Assembly (NCBI GenBank): GCA_019916065.1
Contig: CM034239.1
Coordinates: 41,060,663 to 41,124,662, forward strand
Reading direction: 5' to 3'
From: Vitellaria paradoxa
Taxonomy: Eukaryota; Streptophyta; Magnoliopsida; Ericales; Sapotaceae
DNA length: 64,000 bases
A program made the position numbers and the translations under genes. The notes beneath the pieces are model-generated. The model saw only the letters and a list, made by a program, of their open reading frames with translations. It did not search any database and was not told where the DNA came from. The number at the start of each line of letters is the position of its first letter. Positions within the stretch are counted from its first letter, which is position 1. Shown piece after piece: positions 27,460 through 38,099 of the stretch.

Positions 27460-30142
27460 GTAATTCTTTGTTCATGTATTTAAAAATAACACCCAAAAAT
27501 TATTTATGTAATTTTATATCCAGGAATTTGTCGGGATATGCTTTTCGATTAAATCTTGCAAAACTTAGTTAGTACAAACAACATAATTCAGAAATTTAAT
27601 CTCAAATTATATGTAACTCAACTCATTAATTTTATCACTTATAAAGTCTATTACAGTCCGTTTAGATAAAATACAATGAAAAGAAGAGAATAGAAAGGAA
27701 AAAAATTTTAGAATTTACCATTTGCTTGTGATTTTTATTTTAATTCTTTTAGAAAAAAAAAAGAAAAATAAGTGTTAAAATTTTAGAAAAATAAAAAAAA
27801 TCTCTAAAAAATTACAAGAATTTTGTAGCTCACTCTTAATTACTTATAAATTTGGATGCAGAAAATAATAAAAGTAGGCAGTTATTAACAAAAATTTTAC
27901 AATTATCAATTATTTTTTACACAAATTATAAAAAAATTATTCCTTCTACACATTCGTAATCTGATAAAATTTTATAAATTGTAACCTCGGAATTGAAAAA
28001 AAAAATTAAGATTTTACGAAATTTTATGGAAAAAAAATGGCTCTCCAAATGTATTACAAGTACATATTACAGGTATGCTACTTGCGTAATTGTTTGTGTC
28101 TACAAATTTGGAGGTTTTACGCGAAACTTTTATTATATTATTCTTCTTACTTTTTGAGGTGCAAAATTATTTATTAAAAAAATTATTAAATGTTAAAATT
28201 AAGTAATCACACAAATGAAAAAAATTATAAATAAAATGATTTGTAAAATGAATTAATATATCACAAACGTGGATGATAATTACATGATAATAAATGAAGA
28301 TAAGAATTAGATTTGTAAAATAAATGAATGTAAGGATTAAATTTGGATGATGATTTGGCGATAACTACTTAATAAAGATATATAGTAAAAACAATTATAA
28401 ATAAAATGATCTGTAAAATGAATTGATATATCACAAACGTGAATGATAATTACATGATAATAAATGAAGATAAGAATTAGATTTGTAAAATAAAATGAAA
28501 ATAAGGATTAAATTTCAACAACTATATATATAAATAAAGGAGATAAGAATTGGATTTTTAAAATAAAATGAATCTAAGGATTAGATTTCTATGATAAGCT
28601 AGTTGATATGAACTGAAGATAAAAATTAGATTTGTAGAATGAAATAAAAATAAAGATTAAGTTGGGATGGATAACTACTTGATGAAGATAAAGGTTGGAC
28701 GCTAAATCAACCACTTGATATAATGATAAAAATTAGATTTGTAGAATGAAATGAAGATAGAAATTAAATTGGGATGATGATATCAAAATAAGTCACAAAC
28801 ATGGATAATTACTTAATGAAGATAAGGATTATACGTGAATTGGGATGATGAATATTGATATGATTTATCTTTTCATTTTTTGTTTTAGTGTTTATCACAT
28901 AGAAATAAAAATAGATAATTATAAATGTATACATAGAACGGAAAGAAATTCAAAAGTTAAGATAAAATTTTAAATAAATTAAAAAATAATAATTAATACA
29001 TCAATAAAATTTTAAATGGTTTAAATATTATTTAATATTTTTATTACTAATAAAAGTTTTAAGAGATTGAGTCTTCTCTTTTAGTGGGACTCTAAGCAAC
29101 CGCCTCATTGAACTTGGGGTTGCCACGGCATTGTTCTAGCACTTCTATTCTAGTTAATTAAGATGGTGTTTGGATAGTTAAAAAATAAATTAGTATAAAA
29201 ATAATATATAATGAAATTTGATTACAAAAAAAACTAATAGCATTTTGTAACTTTTAGCGACCGGTCACCTAAATCAATCACCTCAAAATTCCGTAGTATT
29301 CTCTAGGCAATGAAGGTTTTCTATATGTCCCATTCATGCGAGGAAAGATGCAAGGAAAGTGCTATTCCCATTCCACCTTCCTCGCCCTGTGCCAACCTCT
29401 CGTCCGTTTCTATAACAGGGAAATTTTGAGAGGTGCTGACATATTTTGCTATTAGCTATTCTAGCTTTACTTTTTTTTTTTAAGTAGTAAATTAATTTTT
29501 AAAAATAAAAAATAACTTAAAAAACTCAGTAATAAAACTAGACAGCAAGTTAATATTCAATTCATGGGTTTGGTAAAAAATTTAGACAACAATAATTATA
29601 ATAATATTTTCTTAAATAAGAATATATAATTATATCGAGTAATTGATTTCTAATATTCAAATCTATATAAAAAATAGAACGATTTTTAAAAATATTTTTT
29701 TCACAAACTAAGATCTAACGGTTAAAGATTATTTTTTTTTTCATTCAATGATTCAAATCATTTTTATATTTTTAACTTCCTGTCAATTCTTATCTTAGTT
29801 GATTTTACTACAATTTATCTCACAAAACGGTTTGCGCAATTTTTACTATATTTTAACGATGAAGATCATATAAATCAAAACTTTTAACTTAAATTTCACT
29901 CAATTATGATTTTTACGAAGTTAAACCTTTCAAATTAAAATACTGTAATTTGTGTTTTTTATTGTGTTTATAAATTAATTGGGGAGAAAGACCAACACAC
30001 ATTTAGTGTTTTTAGGACCTAAAGTTAAAAAAAAAAAAAAAAAAGAATCAAAACTCATTGATTATTATCGATTTGAACTTTTATCTAAAATTTTAATTAT
30101 ATAAGAAACTTAAAACTAATTTTGTTCGCATGGTAGGCACAA
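27460..30142. other. AT-rich spacer between frataxin and the copia element
   Basis: No gene. It contains the degenerate tandem region described separately (28221-28870) and MITE-like debris at about 27655-28060, where direct copies of TATTACA flank a TIR-poor AT-rich segment. Confidence 0.45.
28221..28870. repeat. Degenerate tandem array, about 166-bp period
   Basis: 28221-28345 and 28387-28512 share long runs such as CACAAACGTG, ATGATAATTACATGATAATA and GAAGATAAGAATTAGATTTG, offset by about 166 bp. Shorter derivatives (AAAATTAGATTTGTAGAATG, GGATGATGA) continue to about 28870. Purine-rich and non-coding; a minisatellite or satellite-like remnant. Confidence 0.7.
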
Positions 30143-30147
30143 GTAAT

Positions 30148-30495
30148 TTTTGGAATTTAATTTAAACTCAAACTATTAGCTCTCTGATATGCTGAGTCAT
30201 GTTTAGATAAATAAGTCTGCAATCACTTTGCAGATTTTTAAGGAGTCGTTATTTAGTTTGTTTAGCAGGTCAAGTAGTGCCTTGAAAATGGGCTCAGTTG
30301 ATGTTTTCTTTAGGAGTAAGTTGTTTTTTTTTAGAGTCTGTTGAAGTTTCTTTTGTTCCTATAAGTAGGTGTTGTGCTTAATGTTTAATGGCATGTCAAG
30401 TCAACAACATATCTTCATTCCTTCTATTATTCTCTCGTTACTTTGATTTTGTTTTTATTCTTGGAAATTAAAGACTCCAATTTTAATTTCTGACA
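30148..30495 (+). repeat. 5' LTR of the copia element
   Basis: 348 bp. It begins TTTTGGAATTTAATTTAAAC where the 3' LTR has TGTTGG, so the canonical TG start has mutated, and it ends CTGACA. Contains a TATA-like CCTATAAGTAGG at about 30358. Confidence 0.9.
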
Positions 30496-30497
30496 TT

Positions 30498-30509
30498 TGG
30501 TATCAGAGC
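30498..30509 (+). other. Primer-binding site, tRNA-iMet
   Basis: TGGTATCAGAGC, complementary to the 3' end of plant initiator tRNA-Met, two bases after the 5' LTR. Confidence 0.9.
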
Positions 30510-30576
30510 TGGTATCATGCAGTGCTTCTTGTTGGTCTAAGTTCTCTTTCCTAGATTACTTAAGAAGTGTTCGATA

Positions 30577-33500
30577 ATGAAGGGATCAATTCAACCTCAG
30601 CTTCCGAGGTTCAGTGGAAAACACCTTGATCAATGGTGTATCCAGATGAAGGCCTTGTTTGGTTTTTAGGAGTTATTCGAGATTGTTGATCTTGGATATA
30701 CAGAACCTGTAGATCAAGCTACAGTTATAGCACTTACTCAAGTCTAGAAGGACAGTTTGAGAGACAACAGAAAGAAGGACAAGAAGGCCTTGTTCTTTCT
30801 CTACCAAGCTGTAGATGAGATTGTCTTTGAAAAGATCTCAAGTGCAACTACGGCTAAGGAGGCATGGGAGATGTTGCAAAAATCTTACAAAGGCAATGAG
30901 AAGGTGAAGAGTGTAAGGTTGCAAACCTTACGAGTGAATTTGAATCTCTTAAAATGAAAGATTCTGAATGTATATCATATTATTTTTCCCGAGTTCAATC
31001 TGTTGTCAATCAATTACGGGTTAACGGTGAAATAAAGGAAGATTTATATGTCATTGAAAAGATCATGAGATCTTTGACAGGTCAGTTTGATTATGTTGTT
31101 GTTGCAATTGAAGAAGGGAGGGATCTTTCAACCATGACGATTGAAGGTCTGATGGGGTCGTTATGCGCTCATGAATATAGAATAAACCAGAGGTCAGCTG
31201 AGCCTGTCGAGCATGTTTTTCAAAGCAAGGTGACTATTTCCAACAAAAGCAGTTCCAACAGTGGTAAAGGATCTACACAAGGCAAAGATGGAAAGAGTTC
31301 AAGCCCTAAAAATAGCGCCCTCTCTCAAAGAAGTAACTTCAATCAGCAAACTTCTGGAAATGGGAGGTTTGATAAGTCCAAAATTTAGTGTTATCGTTGC
31401 AAGAAATATGGGCATTATCGTTCAGATTGTAGAGTTAAATTGCCTAAAGTTAATTGTGAACAATCTAACTGTGTTAAAGCTGACTTATAAGAGAAGAAAA
31501 CCTTGTTATTAGCTTGCAGCGCTTCTGAAGAAGAAAACCTTGACAAGTGGTATTTGGATATCGAATGCAGTAATCACATGTGTGGCAAAAAAGAGCTATT
31601 TTCGTACCTAGACGAATCGGTATGTGGGGAAGTGAAATTTGGAAACAAAGCTAAGGTTCCAATTTTGGGCAAAGGTAATATTCTCATACGCATGAAAGAT
31701 GGCTCCCGTGAACATATCTCTGATATTTTTTATGTCCCTAGTTTACACTGAAATTTATTGAGTATGTGGCAACTCTTTGAAAAGGGACTTAAAATCATTA
31801 TTGATAATGGGGTTTGCACTATAGAGAATAGAAAAAATGAACTTGTTGCGAAGGTTAAGATGATCGAAAATCGCTTGTTTTCTTTATTTATTCATACTGA
31901 TTTGATCTGGTCTTTTAGTGCTGTTTATATCTTGAACAGATATCCAACAAAAAGTGTTTGTGATATGACATCTGAGGAGGCATGGAACAGTCACAAACCA
32001 GATGTTGGAGCCCTTGATGTGTTTGGCTGTGTTGCATATGCTCATGTACCAGCTGAGAAAATGAAGAAGTTTGATGATAAGAGTGTAAAATGCATTTTCC
32101 TTGGTTATAGTGACAGAACTAAAGGTTATAAGTTGTTCAATCCAAACACAGGTGAAGTTATTGTGAGCAGAAATGTAGAATTCAATGAAAGGGAAGCTTG
32201 GAATTGGACAGCTGATGAGAAGGAATAGATGGGGGATTGATTGGAATGATGGAATAAATAAAAACACACAATCTAAAGTGCCATTAATGGATATGAGCAA
32301 TACTGCCTCTATTCCTTCTTTGACTCATGATGAAGTAGCTCGTAGATCATCACGAAGTCATGTTCTGCCAGCACGCTTACAAGATTATGTTATAACCAAT
32401 GATAATGATGTTTCTGATGAAGAACTTGTCAATTTTGCATTGTTTGCAAATTGTGATCCTCTCTCTTTTGAAGAAGCGACAAAAGATGATAGATGGGTTC
32501 AAGCTATGGATGAAAAAATTCATTCAATGGAGAAGAATAGTACTTGGGAGATTACTTCACTTCCAAAGGGAAAGAAACCAATTGGCGTCAAATGGGTGTA
32601 CAAAACTAAGTATAAACCAGATGGTCAGGTGGACCATTTGAAAGCTAGGTTGGTTGTCAAAGGAAACAAGCAAAAGCCAGGTATTGATTATTATGAAGTT
32701 TTTGCATCTGTAGCAAGACTTGATACTATTCGTTTGGTAATTGCTTTAGCTGCCCAAAAGCAGTGGCAGATACATCAGATGGATGTGAAATCTGCATTCC
32801 TAAATAGGTTACTTGAAGAAGAGGCCTTTGTTAATCAGCCAGTTGGTTATGTGAAGAAAGGTCATGAAGATAAGGTTCTCAAGCTAAAGAAAGCACTATA
32901 TGGTTTAAAACAAGCACCATGGGTGTGGTATACTCGGATTGACTCATATTTTCAAGAGAATGGTTTTCTTAAGTGCCCTTATTTGTTTACATTATATGTC
33001 AGATCTGATTCACATGAAAATATGCTCATTGTATGTTTATATGTGGATGATTTGATATTTACTGGAAATGACCCAAGTATGTTTGACAAATTCAGGGAGG
33101 CTATGACTAGCAACTTTGAAATGACTGATATGGGACTTATGTCTTTTTATCTTGGACTTGAAGTTATGCAGGCAGGTGGTGGAATATTTGTCTCTCAAAA
33201 GAAGTATGTACCAGATATCTTGAAGCGGTTCAAGATGAAGTCATGTAAGTCGATCAATACTCCAGTTGAAGCAAGGCTCCAGTTGGATAAATCTGGTAAT
33301 GGCAATCTTGTCAACCTAACCTACTTTCGGCGTTTAGTAGGTAGTCTACGTTATTTGACTTCTACTAGACCTGACATTAGTTTTGGAGTTGGCGTGATAA
33401 GCCGGTTTATGGAGACACCTAGTTAGGTTCATTTACAAGTTGCAAAACGGATTTTGCGATACATAAAAGATACTCAGAATCAGGGTATTTTTTATGCATT

Positions 33501-34017
33501 TGTTACTGATTGTGAGCTTGTTGGGTATTCAGATAACGATTGGGCAGGTGATATTAAAGAGAGGAAAAGTACTAGTGGTTTTATGTTTCACATTGGCTCA
33601 AGAATAATTTCTTAGTAATCAAAGAAGCAACAAGTTGTAGCACTGTCAACCACTAAAGCAGAATACATAGCTGCTGACTCTGCTGTATGTCAAGCTATTT
33701 GGATGCGCCCGTTGTGTGATTAGCTGAATCAGAAGCAAACGTTTCCTATAAAAATTTATTACGACAACAAGTTTGCTATTTCTCTAACAAAAAATCCTAT
33801 GTTTCACGGGAGGAGCAAGCACATTGACATCAAATTTCACTACATACGTGATCTTGTCAAAGGAAGGGAGATAGAAATGGAGTTCTGCAGGTCAGAAGAT
33901 CAAGTTGCCAACATTCTCACAAAGCCGTTGAAAGCTGAAGTCTTCCATAACTTGAAGAAGAAGATGGGGTTGTGTACCTCTGAAAGTTTGAGTTTAAGGG
34001 AGGTTGTTGGAATTTAA
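30577..34017 (+). pseudogene. copia gag-pol remnant lacking the integrase core
   Basis: Gag starts at ATG 30577 and breaks early at a TAG (30667) and at further stops, with a frameshift near 30930 and another stop before the zinc knuckle CYRCKKYGHYRSDC (31388-31429). The protease region reads IECSNHM where the active Asp-Ser/Thr-Gly would sit. Between the GAG-pre-integrase remnant and AVYILNRYPTKSV (about 31905) the DDE integrase catalytic part is missing: a deletion of roughly 200 residues compared with the family. RT is the best kept part (32185-33426) with KARLVVKGNKQ, DVKSAFLN and the YVDD box (LYVDDLIF). RNase H follows with DWAGD and TKAEYIAA but has stops at 33424, 33614 and 33721. The tail LTKPL (about 33935) is recognisable. 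Not functional. Confidence 0.9.
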
Positions 34018-34354
34018 TTTAAACTCAAACTAGTAGCTTTCTGTTATGCTGCGTCGTGTTTAGATAAATAAGTCTGCAATCACTTTGCAGATTTTTAGGA
34101 AGTTGTTATTTAGTTTGTTTAGTGGGTTAAGTAATACCTTGAAAATAGGCTCAGTTGACGTTTTCTTTAGGAGCAGGTTGTTTTTTTTTTTAGAGTTTGT
34201 TGAAGTTTCTTTTGTTCCTATAAATAGGTGTCGTGCTTAATGTTTAATGGTATGTCAAGTCAATAACATTTCTTCCTTCCTTCTACTATTCTCTCGTTAC
34301 TTTGATCTTGTTTTTATTCTTAAAAATTAAAGACTCCAATTTTAATTTGTGATT
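34005..34354 (+). repeat. 3' LTR of the copia element
   Basis: 350 bp. It begins TGTTGGAATTTAATTTAAAC just after the polypurine tract. Its 3' end reads TGATT where the 5' LTR has TGACA, so the terminal CA is lost. Followed by the GTAAT target duplication. Confidence 0.9.
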
Positions 34355-34753
34355 GTAATTATTATTAAAATAATAAGCGGACATTTAATAACGTAATTTT
34401 TGGTAAAAAACAATCAACTTTTAATTTTGGGGCGTTTAGCAAATCACAATTTTTTCTAATTTTTTATTTTGTAACAGTAACTTCTCAGTTTAAAAGCTGT
34501 TCAAAATTGCTAAAAGTTACCAAAAGTTACTAAAAATTATCAAAAGTTAATAAAATTGTCAAAAGTTACAAAAAATTATAAAAAAATGGTAAAAATTACT
34601 ATTTATTTTACCAAATATACCAAAAATTATAATTAATAATTTTTGATAAAAAATACTTATTATTAGAAATTATATTTCCAAACGCTCATTATTAAGCAAG
34701 ATCAATACAGTTGACTATCCTATAAATTGGCACCGTCCAAAACTCTGCTTAAG

Positions 34754-35820
34754 GGGAAACGGGGGGATGACATCGCGCGCGATGTTAGCCCGCTACCCTC
34801 GCGCGATCGTGGCCGTTTGCCTTCCGCGCGCGTGATTCTAGCTGCTTGTTTTTTTTTTTTAGCCATCCGCACCACATTCGCCTCTTTTTTTTTTCAGTTT
34901 TTAGAAAAAATAAATTAAAACGAAAACAAAAAATAACAAAAAAAAAACGACAATATTGTCAAACGGACATAAGAAAATTAATTTTTTTTTACTTTTTTTT
35001 TCTTTTTTAAACATAGAAAAATTTAATTTTTTAATTAATTACACAATTTTTGTTTTAATTTCAAAAACAATAAATGGCAACAAAAAATAAAAAAATAAAA
35101 AACGACAACAAAAAAGAACAACAGAAAACGATAGTATTGTCAAACGGGCCTTAAAAAATTTACTTTTTTTTCTTTTTTAAACATAGAAAAATTTTATTTT
35201 TTAATTAATTACACAATTTTTGTTTTAATTTCAAAAAAAATAAATGGCAACAAAAAATAAAAAATAACAACAGAAAAATGACAGTGTTGTCAAATGGGTC
35301 TTAAAAAATTAACATTTTTTACTTTTTTAAACATAGAAAAAATTAATTTTTTAATAATTAATTAGTGATTAATTAAAAAATAACATTTTTTTACTAAACA
35401 CAGTATCGCCCATGATGTCTGCTGGCAAAAAAATGATAGCATTGTCAATTAAAAAATTAATGGCTAACATTGCAGGGGATGCTGGGTTTAGAAAAAATGT
35501 TATTTTTTTAATTAATTACTAATTAATTATTAAAAAATTAATTTTTTCTATGTTTAAAAAAAAAAATAAAAAAAATTAATTTTCTTGTGCCCGTTTGATA
35601 ATATTGTCATTTTTTTTGTTTTTATTTTTTTTATTTTCGTTTTAATTTATTTTTCTGAAAACTGAAAAAAAAAAAAAAAAGAGAGGCGAATGTGGTGCGG
35701 ATGGCTGAAAAAAAAAAAAAAAACAAGCGGCTAAGATCACGCGCGCGGAAGGCGAACGGCCACGATCGCGCGAGGGTAGCGGGCTAACATCGCGCAGCGC
35801 GATGTCAGCCCCCCCGCTTC
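34754..35820. mobile_element. 1.07-kb near-palindromic element with long TIRs and GC-rich ends (Mutator/fold-back-like)
   Basis: The left arm (34754 to about 35430) and the reverse complement of the right arm (about 35460-35820) match over nearly their whole length. Shared marks in order: CGGGGGG, GACATCGCG, GATGTTAGCCCGCTACCCTC, GCGCGATCGTGGCCG, CTTCCGCGCGCGTGAT, AGCCATCCGCACCACATTCG, then an AT-rich arm. The left arm is longer because a roughly 150-180-bp unit (marked by ATTGTCAAACGG-like words at about 34955, 35135 and 35285) is repeated. The centre is about 35447. Direct flanks CTGCTTAAG (34745-34753) and CTGCTTAGG (35821-35829) agree at 8 of 9, consistent with a 9-bp Mutator-type target duplication. 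No transposase ORF. Confidence 0.75.
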
Positions 35821-35830
35821 CTGCTTAGGG

Positions 35831-38099
35831 TTAGCGTTCGAAAGCGAAAACTCGTCCTTTCCTTGCGCCGTTTATTCGTAAAAACATGTACTTTTTTTTT
35901 TTTTCAAAATTTTTGCTTTTTGTATCGAAGGACAATTAGGAAATCTGGCTGAAGAGAGGTTCGATCGGTATTGCACCCTTTGATTTCCTCTTTAAATCCT
36001 TTGCTGATCCTTTTGATCTCTCTTTTGTTCCTTGTTAATTCTCTTTGTTTGACCTTTTTTTTTTGTGGTATTACAATTCAATTATATGTTCATCTTGCAA
36101 CTTTTTAGTATATACATATTTAAGATGTATAGCCTCGTACTAAGTTCAGTTCGTTCTTGGTTTTGCGTTTGTTATGCGATTTGATCCGAACAAGTTAAAA
36201 TTCTATTAATTGATCCTTCGGCCCCGAAATGTTGGTATATTGAAGGAATATGCATTTGATATGTTCATTAGGTCCTTAGCACTTTTAACCTGCTGAAGTT
36301 CGCAATGCTTTGGATCACCCAATATAAAAGGGAACTTTGGTACTCTTCACATCCACCCATCTGTTTGAAGCATCAACCATGTATGAGTCTATTGATTTGT
36401 TTATTTATTTATTTTTTTTTATAAACATGTATATATATGCATATAAGTGTGAGTGGGTAGTATAATTTATGTATACCTTAATTTGAAGAACATTTATACA
36501 CACAATCTTCCTCCTTTTTTCATGGAAATTGAACAGTCGAACAGCTATTGCTATTCTTTTCTGGGTTCACACTTCACAGTTGTGACTGTTATTGAATCCC
36601 TTGGGGAAAGTCTACTTCTTTGTCAATGCTTTGTTGGGTTCTTATGTTATAATTATTTTCGGGGTATAATAGAGAAATGAAAAGTAATTACTCAGAATTC
36701 TTATATTTGATCTGAGGGGCCTCCTTGGCAGTTCTCTTGCAAACTGTATTCGAGTAAGTATTTTCATGTATCGTGAGTGTATTTAAGACTGGGTTTTAGG
36801 GCTAAAATTGAGCTGACCTCGCTATTGTACGGGGCTTGAGCTTAGCTCGAGCTTCTACCCTTGCTCGAGCTTAGTTCGTGAGTAGCTCAACCAACCTAAA
36901 CATTGTCGTTTTGGTTTAAAATATAATTTGAGATAAAAGTGAGAATATTTTTATTATAAAATTATTAAAAATAATTATGGTAAAAATCAAGACGAATAGT
37001 TCAACTAAACCAAAACAATGTTATTTCACTAAACCAAAATGATATTATTTTGGTCAAAGTTATTATAAAAATCATATATATGTTTCATGAAGCCGATCCC
37101 AACTAATTTGGGACTAAGTTTTTATTGTGTTGAGATTATATACGTATTTATATCATTTTATTGAGGCTCCAGCTTGAATTTTAAATGAGCCACAAATCGT
37201 ATTCGAATTTGGCTTGTGAAGGCCACACATCGGGTTATTATTAGCCACCCCTACTCAGTCTATTGGAACATGGAAAAACTGTTTTATGTGGTTCTTTTTT
37301 TCATTTTTTGTTTAAGAAAGATAAAGAAGTAAAGAGTAGCTTAATCTCTAAAATTCACCCTAGTCCATTATTACATGCATTGCAGAAAAAAAAAACTGCC
37401 AATATGCTTCAACTTTTCTATTGTGTTGAATACGATAATTTAAAATAAGATTATAATAGGGGTCCTTCTAACAAGTGCCCTTGGTGCAATTGTTAAGTAG
37501 CCATATTTTTTCGATACATATGCAAAACACTATTTGGCTCCAACTTTTGAATTAAAAAATTTCACATGACAAGTATTTTTGCATGCCTGTCCAGCCCATA
37601 ATCATCCTTAACTTGCCCTGGGGCACTTGTTAGCGTTTCTTTTATAATAAATCATTATATTCTATTGAATGATCTATTTCACTTCTTTCATTCACATTTA
37701 ATTTTATTGTTTTTTTTCATTCATCAGGCATCATCTCTTATGAGCATTGAGAATTTGGTTTCCATATTTTCCAAATATTTTATCTCACTCTGGCCGCTGC
37801 AACAAAGTCAAAGTCTTCTCACACCTCTAGGTGGGTGTGGGGTAATGGTGAAGGACTAATTGTACTTTATGGTTGGAGAAGATCAAGGTCATCACACATC
37901 TGGAGATTGTGCCGTGTTTCAGTGGGCTTGTCACTTGACTATGGCTAAGGTCACCATGGAATAAATCCCAAGAACATCAGTTGTAGCATGTGATTGTAAA
38001 GCAGTTTTGGCTCAGCTGAGCAGGATACGTAAATCTAGTTTTCAATGTAGCTTAAGAAGTAGTTTACATGTGAATAAAGCTTTAGTCAGTTCAAATAAA
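35831..38099 (+). other. Probable 5' UTR, leader intron and flank of the LRR gene
   Basis: 35832-35968 has transcript-like composition (CTCGTCCTTTCC, GCGCCG) and could be a non-coding first exon with a donor at GATCG|GTATTG. The interval to 38099 then contains a long leader intron, with a possible second leader exon from about 37835 up to the ATG. Transposon debris lies inside. This model rests on composition and splice-like sites only. Confidence 0.3.
36793..37255. mobile_element. Decayed hAT-like (GAGCTCGAG) element with SINE-like 3' end inside
   Basis: Words such as GAGCTTAGCTCGAGCTTC and CTCGAGCTTAGTTCGTGAG and a TTAAACCAAAACG-type core resemble the element at 7975-8365. The ends TTAGGGCTAAAATTGAG and TTAGCCACCCCTA are roughly inverted. 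At 37087-37132 the string GAAGCCGATCCCAACTAATT followed by TGGGACTAAG resembles the 3' end of plant Au-type SINEs. Boundaries uncertain. Confidence 0.4.

Larger units (their letters stand above)
30148..34354 (+). mobile_element. Ty1/copia LTR retrotransposon, degenerate, internally deleted
   Basis: Complete outer structure: LTRs 30148-30495 and 34005-34354, 5-bp target duplication GTAAT (30143-30147, 34355-34359), PBS TGGTATCAGAGC at 30498-30509 (initiator tRNA-Met) and polypurine tract TTTAAGGGAGG at about 33993-34003. The gag, zinc knuckle, protease, RT and RNase H order is that of copia. By eye about 33 of 350 LTR positions differ (about 10 percent), mostly transitions, so the insertion is old. 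Confidence 0.93.

Noticed and set aside
28221..28870. CRISPR-like array
   Set aside because: Units are long, degenerate and contiguous with no spacers, and this is a plant nuclear genome.
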